Assembly (NCBI GenBank): GCA_022792335.1
Contig: JAAWAV010000003.1
Location: 42,752-106,751, forward strand
Length of the DNA stretch: 64,000 nt
Origin: Lachnospiraceae bacterium
Lineage (GTDB): Bacteria > Bacillota > Clostridia > Lachnospirales > Lachnospiraceae
Reading direction: 5' to 3'
Part shown: positions 8,710 to 19,047 of the stretch, one piece after another
Position numbering within the stretch: position 1 is the first letter of the stretch
Layout of the letters: each line of letters begins with the position of its first letter
Made by a program: the position numbers and the translations under genes
The notes under the pieces: generated by a model
Databases searched by the model: none
Told to the model about the DNA's origin: nothing
What the model saw: only the letters and a program-made list of their open reading frames with translations

Positions 8710-10742
8710 TCTTCTGTTTCCTCCTGGCTGTGATAACGATCGCTGTTTTCATTCAGTCCCAAATGCATCAAAACTTTATCGGGAATTTGATAAAACTTCA
8801 CTTTAGGCGTTTGATATACCTGGTATCTTGCATAAACATGAAACGGAAACTTCACACCTTCTTTTTTGGCTTCTTCTAACAATTCCATGTAGGTTTTCTG
8901 ATTTAATTCTCCAAGACAGTCTTTGCCGTCCCAAATGATGAAAAAGCCTTCGCCTAATACGTTATGTCCAATCAAATATTTGTAATCTTTATCCATGCGA
9001 TCGATCACACTTGTGGCTCTCCTTCTGTCATCTTCCCAGTGCGTTGTGATAATTATGTCAATCAATTCTTCCCGTTTCATCTCTAATATGGCTTTTGCAT
9101 CTACCTTTTTATCCAACTCCCAATATTCGAACCCATTCGATATGGGTGGTTCTAATATCTGCAGTTCGCCTGCTTTGTTTACCCGCTCGCCAGTAATCGC
9201 ACGTTTTATTCTTTCACAGGTCAGTGTTTTGGTATATCTGTCGTCGCCTTCGCCTTTTTCTACGAGAATGAAATTTCTTCTTGCGCCGGTCAATTCATTT
9301 AATTCCAGTACGGCATGGCCCGTTGTTCCTGAACCGGCAAACGGATCAAATACAATTCCGTGGCTCGGACACCATAACTGAATGATTTTTTCAATCAATT
9401 TCAGTGGTTTAACTGTTTGAAAATTATGCCCTTTTCCCATAACATAATCTAATTCTTTGATTCCTGTCTGGCTGTGTCCGCTCTCTTCATAGGTCCATGA
9501 CTGACAATCCAGTTCAAACAGCTCGTCATAATCTTCATCCGCCCAAAATGTCAATGGAACCTTCCCCTGTTTCACATATTTTAAATAGCGTTTGATAGAC
9601 GGCCTTCCATAACCGTTTTTCAGAAAATAAAGTTCCGGCATTGTTTGCGTATTTCTGATTTGAACCGCCTTTTGTTCTGCCTGCTCAAGCAGTTCATCCT
9701 TTTCACCTTCCAGAGGAACGACAGGATTGTTATCAAGGTTTTGCTCCTTTGGTACGTGTGGAATCACTGCTCCTTTTATAACCAATGCTTTTGGTCTTCC
9801 TTCGCCCAAATCCTTTTCCGCATAGCTTGAACCCCATGCCTCTAAAAAAGATTTCATATTCTTTTTTGTATTCCTCCAGGAACCAGTACCGGGATAGTGC
9901 AATGCTCCTGTAAAGGGAGACTGTATTGCATATCTGTCTTTCTCTGACTTGGTACGCGCAATCGGGTTGTCATCCCGCCACAGTCCTTCCGGATCCTGAT
10001 CCGGATTCTTATATTTTGCATTCATCTGTTCCGTGCGCCCCAAAAGTCCGGTCTTTGTCTGTTCTTTATTTTTCGCATACACTAAAATGTATTCCGTTGC
10101 GCTTGATAGGTGGGTACTGTCATTTTTGGGCGCATAGGATTTTTGCCAATTGATGATGCCTACTCTGTTTTCTTCACCAAATACTTCATTTAGCAGCATT
10201 CCCAAATGAAAAAATTCCCGTTCGTCTATACAGATTGCCAAAACGCCCTCCGGCTTTAACATTGCCCTCATCATCTGTACTCTTGGCAACATAAACTTCA
10301 TCCATTTCGTGTGCCTGGAACCATCTTCAACCGTCACAACCTCTCCCAAATCCGGATCGTTCGGATCCGTATCCCATTTATCATTGTATCTGAAATCTTT
10401 TCCTGTGTTATACGGCGGATCTGTAACGATTAAATCAATCTGACCTTTATATTTATATAAAGTGGCCATCGCCTGCAAATTTTCTCCGTCAACAAGAATA
10501 TTTTTTCCTATTGATCTTTCCGCATGAAACGACAATTTTTTATTTACCTTTATGACTCGGGGCATTACTTTTCTTTCGATGACCTGAGCCGCCCTTTTTC
10601 CGTTAAACGATAATGTGATGCCGCCGTTTAACATTTTCCTGGCAAGCTCCAATAGCTCCTCTTTACTCATCAGTTCTAAACTGGCCAAATGATTCTCCAT
10701 GATGTCAATCTCCATCCGCTTTCCTATATTCGATAATATCAT
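8700..10742 (-). CDS. mod: type III DNA methyltransferase, Mod subunit
   Basis: DLIVTDPPYNTGKDFRYNDKWD (DPPY), VFDPFAGSGTTGHAVLELN; overlaps res by 10 bp. The start is probably ATG at about 10700. Confidence 0.95.
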   Translation of the reverse strand: MILSNIGKRMEIDIMENHLASLELMSKEELLELARKMLNGGITLSFNGKRAAQVIERKVMPRVIKVNKKLSFHAERSIGKNILVDGENLQAMATLYKYKGQIDLIVTDPPYNTGKDFRYNDKWDTDPNDPDLGEVVTVEDGSRHTKWMKFMLPRVQMMRAMLKPEGVLAICIDEREFFHLGMLLNEVFGEENRVGIINWQKSYAPKNDSTHLSSATEYILVYAKNKEQTKTGLLGRTEQMNAKYKNPDQDPEGLWRDDNPIARTKSEKDRYAIQSPFTGALHYPGTGSWRNTKKNMKSFLEAWGSSYAEKDLGEGRPKALVIKGAVIPHVPKEQNLDNNPVVPLEGEKDELLEQAEQKAVQIRNTQTMPELYFLKNGYGRPSIKRYLKYVKQGKVPLTFWADEDYDELFELDCQSWTYEESGHSQTGIKELDYVMGKGHNFQTVKPLKLIEKIIQLWCPSHGIVFDPFAGSGTTGHAVLELNELTGARRNFILVEKGEGDDRYTKTLTCERIKRAITGERVNKAGELQILEPPISNGFEYWELDKKVDAKAILEMKREELIDIIITTHWEDDRRRATSVIDRMDKDYKYLIGHNVLGEGFFIIWDGKDCLGELNQKTYMELLEEAKKEGVKFPFHVYARYQVYQTPKVKFYQIPDKVLMHLGLNENSDRYHSQEETEEWN

Positions 10743-10847
10743 CTATCTTACCGTTTCATCCGCAGCAAATTTTTTCTGATTTTTCCTATATTCCTTCTGT
10801 CACAGAGACTGCAGGTATTCTTTCAGCGACGCTACCTCTCCCAAGGC

Positions 10848-13800
10848 CTAATGTACCTTTGCAAAGTACGCCTGCAGGATCCCCTTAACATGCTGATATC
10901 TTCTGGCGTAAGAATTTTCCACGTGAATCAGCTCCACCCCATGAGCCCTGCATACTTCCTGTTTTTTCTGTTCCCGCATCCGCATTGTCCCATCTGCCGC
11001 ATGCTCCTTCCCATCCAGTTCTATGACCAGGACCGGTTCTTTCTTTTCTCCGCTTTCTTCGTAAACGACAAAGTCAAAACACCCCGAAGGAAACAGAGCA
11101 TGGCCAGCGTCTTTTGGTCCCAGGACCCGGGAGGTAACTACCTCTTTTTCTACAGAAAACCGGTTTTGCGTCAACCACAGATTGTCAAGGGCATGATTCA
11201 GCGCAGTCAAAAATGCCTCTTCCACATCGTTCGTGAAAGGCTTGATTCCAAGCGCCCTGGATTTTGTCTGTCTGGAGGCCACCTTTGAGGAACCGTTGGT
11301 CTGTACATACCGGATCAACTCATAGAGATCGTCCTCTCCCCCTTCGCCGTGGAGCCGTTCCAGATTTTTCCTGCTGGATAATACCACCAGTCTGTCCACA
11401 GCCCGGGATGTAGCCACGTTGATTAATTCCTGATTATTCTTTAACCAGTCGTAAGTCCCTTTGTGCGTTTCATCCGTCAATGCCGTAGAAAACAGCACCA
11501 CCTGTTTTTCGTCTCCCTGAAAGGCATGGACAGTGCCGCAGGATGCGTTCCCTATCTGTTCCTCTGCAAGGCGTTTTTCGATCAGGTTCCTCTGATTGAC
11601 AAAGGGCGTGATGATTCCGATAGACTTGTCCTTATTTTCTTTTGCGTAGCGGACAATCTCCTCGACTTCTGCCGGAGCCGTATTTTTCTCTTCCGTCCTT
11701 CCATCAGAAACATCCACATACTCTAAGGGTTCTTCTTCTCTGCTGCCGGAGCAGACAAGAAGTCTGGAATTGTAGTATTTTCGGTTGTTGAAATCGATAA
11801 TCTTCTGGTTGCAACGGTAATGATGTCTGAGGAGAACCTCGTCGCTGACTGCATCGCAGGCCAGATAAACCTTGTAAACGGAATTGCGTCGATAGTCATA
11901 TTCTTCTGGCACCATATATTTTTTCCGCAGTCTCCGGTTTGCCGCCTCGTCCAGAAGAATTACTGGATTCAACTGTTGCGGATCCCCTACCAACATCAGT
12001 CTCTCTCCCCGGAGAATCGGCACCAGGGAAACAGCCGTATTGCACTGACTGGCCTCGTCCATAATCGTCATGTCAAACTGAGGCCTGGGTGCTCCCAGGC
12101 GGTAGGAGGAATAGCAGGTGGTGGCAATAATGGGGAAAATCCGCTGAAACCGCTTCAGGTTGGCCGTCTCTTTCAGATAACCCTGAAAAGCCTCCAGCCG
12201 CTTCTCCTCATCTTCCATCATAAGAATTTCCTTTAATCCTCTGTTCTCCTCCAAATCCATCCGTTTCACATATTTGGCCGAGACGTAATACAGATATTTT
12301 TGAAGTTCCTCCTCCTCGTCCTCCAAAAGCGCCAGCGCATCCCTGTCTGTAATTTTTCCCAGACGGTCAAGTCCTTTTTTCACCCGTTCCATCTGCCTGC
12401 CGCCAAGATCTGCCTCGAAAGGAAGCATCTGCATGGAAGTTCCCAGACGTCGCTGATAGTCGAGCATCCGTTCCAGCGTTTCCTCTCGTTCTTTTAATTC
12501 CAGCCCTGCTTCATATTTTTTTAATAACCCGGAAAGCTCCCTGGTCTTTGCCGTCCGGCTGTCTCTGTTCCGTTCCAGAGTCGTCTCGAAAATCGTAAGG
12601 GCTTTTGTCTCATCGTAAAGTCGCCTCATCCGTCTCAGGGCTTCCCGGACTTTTTCCTGGTTCCCCAGCCGGATTATAGGAAAAGGAATCTGCTTTCCTC
12701 CATAAGAAAGGGAGGAGAGCTTTTCCGTTACTCCGTCAATGGGATGATTGTTGTGAGACACAAAAAGAACGGTTTTCTCATTAAAAAATGCTGTGATAAT
12801 GGTGTTGATGATCGTACTGGTTTTCCCTGTCCCTGGCGGACCCTGAATATAAGCCACTGGATAAGATATGGCATTGTGAATGGCCAGAAGCTGATCCAGG
12901 TTTACTTTCCTGTTTAACAGCGTAATCGGCTCTGTCCGCCTTCTCCTCCCCCGCTCCAGAAGTTCTCCAAAAAAAGCCCTGATGGGAACGGAAACCTGTC
13001 CTTTCTGATACATTTCCAGAATTGCATTGTACTCTTTGTGTAGATCCAGAGCCGTTTCCATGCCGAGCCCGATCAGGTAAGGCATATCATCCACAGCTTC
13101 CTGTCCCCGCACAGATTTCATAACTGCATCTTTGATCCGATCCTCATTGGCGGCAAAATCCTGTAAAAGCTCATAATCCTCCGCGTCCAGAAACCGGCGG
13201 GCGCTCTGTTTGACGCCATCCACGGTAAACTCTGTGCATATGGTAACATCCTCCTCTGCCTTTAAGCGTCGTTCTTTCACATCCAGAGCCAGCTTCCTGT
13301 AAGCTAACACATAAAGCCCTATGGCCGTATGAATACTGAGTACGTTCATTGCCAGCTTCTGAAGGGTCAGCCTTCTCCCTCCGGCTGCCTCTTCCCTCTC
13401 CCGTTCTGCCCGGCTCTGAAACTCCCGGATAACCATCCGGTACTGTTCCTCACTGAGATAAAGCATCCCTTCTGTAAAGCTCTCTCTGTCAAGGGCCTTG
13501 ACCAGGGCAAAATTCTTCCGGTAAGGAGTAGCGTCCATCCGGTTGCAGTCCTCCAGATAATTCAGGATTTTCAGATTGGCCGTATGTGCAAAAAGCGCCT
13601 GATACCTATGAGGGTTCTCAGCAATATCTTTTACCAGCAACTGGTTCACCGGACAGTAAGTTCCGTCAAGGACCTGAGAGGACAGAATCGAATCGATATA
13701 AATCCAGTCATACTGCTCCAGAGAATACTGCCCCAGATGAAGCCCCTCTACAGCCAGGCTCCGCCTGGCAGGGTTTAATCCCCGGATCCCGATCCAGTAT

Positions 13801-13892
13801 TTTGTAATCTGTTCTTTTTTATTCCGGTATTCAATACTCAACCATTTTCCCTCATGGATAGCCCTGAAAATATCACGGCAGACTGCATTCAT
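10848..13892 (-). CDS. WYL-like + SF1 (Dna2/UPF1-like) helicase + C-terminal nuclease-like (DUF2726/DUF559-like) fusion protein, 1014 aa
   Basis: N-terminal EGKWLSIEYRNKKEQITKYWIGIRGLNP; Walker A YIQGPPGTGKTSTIINTII; motif II MTIMDEASQ; LVGDPQQLNPV; GTVHAFQGDEKQVV; C-terminal PVLVIELDGKEHAADGTMRMREQKKQEVCRAHGVELIHV. Confidence 0.8.
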   Translation of the reverse strand: MNAVCRDIFRAIHEGKWLSIEYRNKKEQITKYWIGIRGLNPARRSLAVEGLHLGQYSLEQYDWIYIDSILSSQVLDGTYCPVNQLLVKDIAENPHRYQALFAHTANLKILNYLEDCNRMDATPYRKNFALVKALDRESFTEGMLYLSEEQYRMVIREFQSRAEREREEAAGGRRLTLQKLAMNVLSIHTAIGLYVLAYRKLALDVKERRLKAEEDVTICTEFTVDGVKQSARRFLDAEDYELLQDFAANEDRIKDAVMKSVRGQEAVDDMPYLIGLGMETALDLHKEYNAILEMYQKGQVSVPIRAFFGELLERGRRRRTEPITLLNRKVNLDQLLAIHNAISYPVAYIQGPPGTGKTSTIINTIITAFFNEKTVLFVSHNNHPIDGVTEKLSSLSYGGKQIPFPIIRLGNQEKVREALRRMRRLYDETKALTIFETTLERNRDSRTAKTRELSGLLKKYEAGLELKEREETLERMLDYQRRLGTSMQMLPFEADLGGRQMERVKKGLDRLGKITDRDALALLEDEEEELQKYLYYVSAKYVKRMDLEENRGLKEILMMEDEEKRLEAFQGYLKETANLKRFQRIFPIIATTCYSSYRLGAPRPQFDMTIMDEASQCNTAVSLVPILRGERLMLVGDPQQLNPVILLDEAANRRLRKKYMVPEEYDYRRNSVYKVYLACDAVSDEVLLRHHYRCNQKIIDFNNRKYYNSRLLVCSGSREEEPLEYVDVSDGRTEEKNTAPAEVEEIVRYAKENKDKSIGIITPFVNQRNLIEKRLAEEQIGNASCGTVHAFQGDEKQVVLFSTALTDETHKGTYDWLKNNQELINVATSRAVDRLVVLSSRKNLERLHGEGGEDDLYELIRYVQTNGSSKVASRQTKSRALGIKPFTNDVEEAFLTALNHALDNLWLTQNRFSVEKEVVTSRVLGPKDAGHALFPSGCFDFVVYEESGEKKEPVLVIELDGKEHAADGTMRMREQKKQEVCRAHGVELIHVENSYARRYQHVKGILQAYFAKVH

Positions 13893-13998
13893 TGGTATAC
13901 TCCTTTATCTCAAACGTACCGCCCCCTATTATCCTCTATGGTAACATGAGTTCCCCCCTATTACAATCCGTCCGATAAAATTCTCTGTAAAACAAAAC

Positions 13999-14024
13999 GC
14001 CCTCCTCCCTACCGGGAAGAGGGC
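13999..14024 (-). terminator. rho-independent terminator after the aldolase gene
   Basis: Minus-strand hairpin GCCCTCTTCCCGGTAGGGAGGAGGGC followed by GTTTTGTTTTA. Confidence 0.85.
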
Positions 14025-14056
14025 AGGCGGATTTCATCCGCCAGGACAATCTCTTC

Positions 14057-14920
14057 TTATTTGTAGTATTTCGCCTTATCTGCGTCGTCAAACAGATTGA
14101 TCTTATGGCGAACAACCTCGTTCATGGCGTCGATACATTTCGGATAAATCGCCATGGGTTCGCGAAGTCCCATATCCTGAAGTACCTTACGGCATTCCTG
14201 ATAGAAGGCGTCTTTGATATCGCTGGAGATATTGATCTTGTTTACACCCAGCTTCACAGACTGTCCGATCTCTTCGTCAGGATTTCCGGAACCGCCGTGA
14301 AGGACAAGAGGAATGCTTACACTTGCCTTGATCTCCTTCAGTCTGTCCAGAGCCAGCTTCGGTTTTCTGTCCTTGGGATACAGGCCGTGAGCCGTACCAA
14401 TGGCAATCGCCAGACAGTCAATATCCGTTTCTTTGATAAAACGAACTGCATCGTCAACTTCCGTATAGATGATCTCCTTGGAACCAGCCTCGCCGTAGTC
14501 GTCAGCCGTACCAATGGTACCAAGCTCTGCTTCTACAGATACATTGACCGGATGGGCAACCTCAACAATTTTCTTTGTGAGCGCAATGTTCTCCTCCAGA
14601 GAAAGGTGTGCTCCGTCGATCATAACAGAGGTAAAGCCGTCCTGGATCGCCCGCAGAATCTGCTCAAATTTTGAACCATGATCCAGATGAATGCATACGG
14701 GAACCGTCGCCTTATGAGCTTCCTCGATAACGGCCTTTACAAAGCTGTCCTCTACAAACTCCAACTCATCCGGATGGATGGCGATAATCACGGGAGCCTG
14801 CATCTCTTCGCAGGTATGCATCACACCTTTCAGGAGCATACTGCTGCTTACGTTGAAAGCAGGAACAGCAAAATTGTGCTCATTGGCAACTGCCAGCAAA
14901 TCGGCCATGTTCATTAACAT
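14057..14920 (-). CDS. class II fructose-bisphosphate / ketose-bisphosphate aldolase
   Basis: VPAFNVSSSMLLKGV, HLDHGSKFEQI, VSVEAELGTIGTADD, LVLHGGSGNPDEEI. Confidence 0.92.
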   Translation of the reverse strand: MLMNMADLLAVANEHNFAVPAFNVSSSMLLKGVMHTCEEMQAPVIIAIHPDELEFVEDSFVKAVIEEAHKATVPVCIHLDHGSKFEQILRAIQDGFTSVMIDGAHLSLEENIALTKKIVEVAHPVNVSVEAELGTIGTADDYGEAGSKEIIYTEVDDAVRFIKETDIDCLAIAIGTAHGLYPKDRKPKLALDRLKEIKASVSIPLVLHGGSGNPDEEIGQSVKLGVNKINISSDIKDAFYQECRKVLQDMGLREPMAIYPKCIDAMNEVVRHKINLFDDADKAKYYK

Positions 14921-15105
14921 AATGTACTTCCTCCTAATCTTCCTTTTACCATATCATTCAATAAGTAGGTTTATGTGTTCATAGTACATCGAATCTATCA
15001 GACTGTCAAGCTTAACTTGTACGCTTTAGAGAATTTTTTACGATGAATTTTCTTTAAATTGTATGGATTGTATAAATACAAGAAATAATATTTCATCCGA
15101 CGATT

Positions 15106-15891
15106 TTATTCTTCTCTTTCCCCACAGTTTTCAGATATTTCATCATAACGCTGCATCCAGACAGACTCTTCTTCCTTTTCGAAGCACACACACAGGGTAT
15201 ATCCAGGAGAATCTCCGGCCCCGACAGAGCTTCCCCGGACGAGACTGTCGCCTGAAAACTCTCTACTGCAAAACCGAAGCCCGTTTGCCTTCCAGCGGAA
15301 GGAACTTCTCTCCCGCACATCCGTCTGTTCCCATTCTGCGCTTTCGGAATCTGGCGCCAGGCAGAGCGCTTCAAAGCCTGCCCCGATTCCTTCTCCCGTA
15401 TATTTTACATAACTCTCCTTCGCTGTCCAAATCTGAAAAAAGCGTTTATACGGATATTCCATGACCCAGGCCGTCTCTTCCGGATGAAAAAAGCGCTCCG
15501 CCATTCTGGCCAGACGAGCCGCAGCCTGTGTCTGACTCTCTCCAGCTCTTTTCACATGTTTCTGAATATCCACTCCCACGGGCCTTTCTGAAAAAGCGCA
15601 TACCCAGAAATCCCCGCTGTGGCTGATGGAAAAATGCAGGTCCGGTTGTTCCGGAAAATACGGTTTTCCCCGTTTGGTCCGGGCGATTCTCCAGATATCT
15701 AACCTTTCTGAGGCAGTTTCCCCCACTGCATCCTGTTCATAGCCTGCAACACTGGCGGCCGCCAAAAGCCGCTCTTCTCTAGTCCGCCCGTCGTCGGAGC
15801 GGAAGATAAAAATACTTACTGCCAAGAGTTCTTCTCCTTCCACTGTACCACCACCGGCCATACATCTGCCGATTCCAACCCCAGCTTCCAA
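15106..15891 (-). CDS. 4'-phosphopantetheinyl transferase (Sfp-like)
   Basis: KPYFPEQPDLHFSISHSGDFWVCAFSERPVGVDIQ and IWTAKESYVKYTGEGI. The first ~76 bp overlap the preceding gene, so the true start may be internal. Confidence 0.85.
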   Translation of the reverse strand: MEAGVGIGRCMAGGGTVEGEELLAVSIFIFRSDDGRTREERLLAAASVAGYEQDAVGETASERLDIWRIARTKRGKPYFPEQPDLHFSISHSGDFWVCAFSERPVGVDIQKHVKRAGESQTQAAARLARMAERFFHPEETAWVMEYPYKRFFQIWTAKESYVKYTGEGIGAGFEALCLAPDSESAEWEQTDVRERSSFRWKANGLRFCSREFSGDSLVRGSSVGAGDSPGYTLCVCFEKEEESVWMQRYDEISENCGEREE

Positions 15892-17654
15892 AAAGCCACT
15901 CCCGCAATATGATTCTCCGTGACTTTTTCCAGCTTCAGGCGGATCGATTCCGTTTCTTCCAACCAGATCCGCCAGGTAGATCCCTCCGCCTCATACTGTC
16001 CGTAATACTGTCCCAGTTCCTCCTGCCACTGTGGCGTTACCCCATGTTCCGAAAGAAGCTGTTTTGCCGTATCCATCCCCACAGCCCTGGAATCTCTGGC
16101 GTATCGCCCGTCATATACGGACAGGCCGTCGTCATAAAGAGCCGCATCAGACGGGGCATTTTCCTCCGGCGTCTCCTGCCACACCCGCATGAAAAAGGGC
16201 AGACCATTGACAATCTTCTCTGCCGGAACATAATCCAGCGTAGAAACAATCCCCTGTTCTGAGAAACCAAGAGAGGCGTTTGTCCCGGCGCAGCATCCCT
16301 TATAATGCTCATCATACCCCATAATAATCACATAGTCAGCTACCTGGCCCTGTTCCCTCAGGTTATACCAGGAGCGCCCTCCCGCCGGAACATAATTGTC
16401 AATCGAAAGGGTAAGCCCCCTTTCCCGGCAGGCAATGGAAAGTTCCCGGATAAACTGGAGAAAATGAGGGGCGCTATCTGCTTTGACGCTCTCAAAATCC
16501 ACATTAATCCCGTCTAGTCTATAATCCACAGCCGCCTGCAAAAGTCCCTCCGTCAGATGTTTTCTGGCCGCCGTAGAAGAAAGCAGAGTGAGCACATCCA
16601 CATCTTTATCAAAATCGTCTACAAGCCCCCAGACTTTTAACCCCCTCTTATGAGCCTCTTCCACATAGGCATGGTCCGCAAGAGAATTTAAGTTTCCCTG
16701 ATTATCCGCCACGGAAAACCAGGTGGGCGACAGAACATTTAACCCGTCTGTCCCCTCCAGATACTCCGAAAGCTTACTGTTATCCTCTGCCGAAAACACC
16801 TGATGCCAAGCCATACAGACTGTCTCTGAAAGTCCTGCCGAAGTGTATTCCGGCAGCGCCTTCCCCGGCTTCCACTCATATTCCTGCCGATTCTTTATAT
16901 ATTTCGTTTTCAGGTATCCTACGAAGCCATCCTCTGTACGCACTCTGGTCCAGTCATCCACACGGTCCATAAGAAGCAACGTCCCGCCCTTTTTTGTCTT
17001 GGTAAGGATGGGACTCTTGGTCCCGGCCAGAACACGAACCGCCGTCCTGCCGGAAGCCTCCGCCTGTTCATATCGTCCCCCACCTCCGTCCAGAAAAATC
17101 CTGGCCGGAAGCTTCTTCTCCGGATCCGCTGGAAAAGAAGTGATCTGGATCCCAGAAAATTCTTCCATAAAATCCGTAGATATGTAAAAAATTCCGTTTT
17201 CCTCATAACAGATCTCGTAACCTACATCTGTCGTAGCTCCTCCAATCTGATAAGTATGGGAGGAGGGTACAATCTTCACAGTCTCATTTGCCAATGAATA
17301 AAGAAGCAGTCCTTCATCGCTGTGATACCATTTGCTGTCCGCCCCAGATGCCAGTCCCTCCGGCAGATATGTCCTGCCGTCCCTGGTCACAGCCATCCCT
17401 TCCGTCTGAACCCCGTTGCAGAATACCACAACTGCATCTGATCCCGCACCATAAACAGCCTCATAATCGGCCCATGTCGTCCCGGGCCCAAACCTTTTGT
17501 ACACCAAGAAGCCTCCCAGAACCGTAAAGAGCAGCAAAACACCCAGGAATATCCATCCCATTCGCAAAGGCCGTTTCCGCTTTCTTCTGTTTTGATTCCG
17601 GCCCTCGTCCGGCTTTTTGTCCCACCTCTCATAGGTCCTACGTAGTTCTGCCAT
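15816..17654 (-). CDS. TM-anchored SH3-like + glycosyl hydrolase family 18-like protein
   Basis: N-terminal TM WIFLGVLLLFTVLGGFLVY; SH3-like VRTEDGFVGYLKTKYI; GH18-like LDGINVDFESV and DYVIIMGYDEHY. Confidence 0.85.
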   Translation of the reverse strand: MAELRRTYERWDKKPDEGRNQNRRKRKRPLRMGWIFLGVLLLFTVLGGFLVYKRFGPGTTWADYEAVYGAGSDAVVVFCNGVQTEGMAVTRDGRTYLPEGLASGADSKWYHSDEGLLLYSLANETVKIVPSSHTYQIGGATTDVGYEICYEENGIFYISTDFMEEFSGIQITSFPADPEKKLPARIFLDGGGGRYEQAEASGRTAVRVLAGTKSPILTKTKKGGTLLLMDRVDDWTRVRTEDGFVGYLKTKYIKNRQEYEWKPGKALPEYTSAGLSETVCMAWHQVFSAEDNSKLSEYLEGTDGLNVLSPTWFSVADNQGNLNSLADHAYVEEAHKRGLKVWGLVDDFDKDVDVLTLLSSTAARKHLTEGLLQAAVDYRLDGINVDFESVKADSAPHFLQFIRELSIACRERGLTLSIDNYVPAGGRSWYNLREQGQVADYVIIMGYDEHYKGCCAGTNASLGFSEQGIVSTLDYVPAEKIVNGLPFFMRVWQETPEENAPSDAALYDDGLSVYDGRYARDSRAVGMDTAKQLLSEHGVTPQWQEELGQYYGQYEAEGSTWRIWLEETESIRLKLEKVTENHIAGVAFWKLGLESADVWPVVVQWKEKNSWQ

Positions 17655-17882
17655 ATCTGTACCTCAATTTTCAAGAATTATCTCATCTGTCAGGGTGTTC
17701 CCAAAGAACGTCGATAAACCTCCGCCCTTATAGAGGGAACGAATGGTATCCCTTAAAGTACAGTATAACACATTTTTCTGGAGTAAATGGAGAATGTAAA
17801 AAAAATCAGAGAATTTTAAGAAATTCCAATAATGTGTGAGAAATGCTGTAGATCCGCCTTTTTCTTGCTTGTTTTAAAAGAG

Positions 17883-18134
17883 TCAACTGTGTCTGTCGGA
17901 AGATTTTCCGACTTTGTCGTAATGTATTTCTGTCAGTTCTCCTTTTTCATTCCATATGTAATCTCCCATATAGCAGCCATGCTCCTTCACTGCGCAGGCT
18001 GAGGCCGCTTTCTCCGGAGAACAACGTTCGCCCGAAAGCAGGATTTCCACGCCCTGTTTCTCATAATGCTTCATCTGCTTCAAAAGAGCATCGTAACGTA
18101 TACGCTCCTCCTTTGTAAACTTTTTCTTTTTCAT
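17883..18134 (-). CDS. hypothetical protein, 83 aa
   Basis: Intact ORF MKKKKFTKEERIRYDALLKQ..., no competing ORF. Confidence 0.55.
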   Translation of the reverse strand: MKKKKFTKEERIRYDALLKQMKHYEKQGVEILLSGERCSPEKAASACAVKEHGCYMGDYIWNEKGELTEIHYDKVGKSSDRHS

Positions 18135-18354
18135 AGGCTTTGCTCCTGTTTTTTATAATTTCCATGGGAAAAATCTGCCCGACCGGGCATACTGAAAAGA
18201 GTGAAGTACTGCTTCTTTTTCAATCATAATACAAGTTCCCAGAATTTTCAAGGGAAAATTTTGCTCTTCCTGAAAATCGTACTTTACATCTGCGCCCTTA
18301 TTGTATATACTAAATCCAGCTATACCATATTTCAAACTAGGAAGTGATCATAAA

Positions 18355-19047
18355 TTGAAGATAGAAAAAATCAGTGAAAACCAGATACGCTGCACGTTAA
18401 ACAGCAGCGACCTGACGGACCGGCAACTGGACCCGAAGGAACTGGCCTATGGCAGTGTCAAAGCCCGCAGTTTGTTCCGGGAAATGATGCAGCAGGCCTT
18501 TAATGATTTCGGTTTCGACGCGGAGGACAATCCGCTGATGGTTGAAGCCATTCCTCTGTCCAGCGACAGCATTATGCTGATTATTACAAAGGTGGACGAC
18601 CCGGAGGAACTGGATACCCGTTTTGCCAAGTTTTCTCCCTCTTTTGAAGAGGATGGCGATGCGGAGGAAGCAGGCGCTCCTCTTGTTTTGGACGGCGCTC
18701 CGGCGTCAGAGCTTCCCGCTGCTTCTGCAGAGCTAAAGGAAGCTTCGACCGCCAAAGCGTTTCGGATTTTCCGTTTTCCGTCCCTGGACGCTGTTTCACA
18801 GGCTGCCGGGATTCTGGGAGATTCCTTTGACGGGCACAATTCTCTGTACCGGAATCCGTCTGACGGAAAATATTTTCTGGTCATCAGTCGCCAGGGCTAT
18901 AGCGAGGAAGATTTTGCCCGCATCCTCAATACTCTCTCCGAGTTTGGCCTCCGTGTAAAGAGTACTTACGCCAGCGAGGCTTATTATCAGGAGCATTTTG
19001 ACCTGATTACCGAAGGATTGGCCTTGCAGATCCTCCGGCGTATTTAA
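18355..19047 (+). CDS. mecA: MecA-like adaptor protein
   Basis: KIEKISENQIRCTLNSSDLTDRQLDPKELAYGS..FREMMQQAFNDFGF; likely TTG start at 18355 rather than the ORF-track start 18301. Confidence 0.85.
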   Translation: MKIEKISENQIRCTLNSSDLTDRQLDPKELAYGSVKARSLFREMMQQAFNDFGFDAEDNPLMVEAIPLSSDSIMLIITKVDDPEELDTRFAKFSPSFEEDGDAEEAGAPLVLDGAPASELPAASAELKEASTAKAFRIFRFPSLDAVSQAAGILGDSFDGHNSLYRNPSDGKYFLVISRQGYSEEDFARILNTLSEFGLRVKSTYASEAYYQEHFDLITEGLALQILRRI

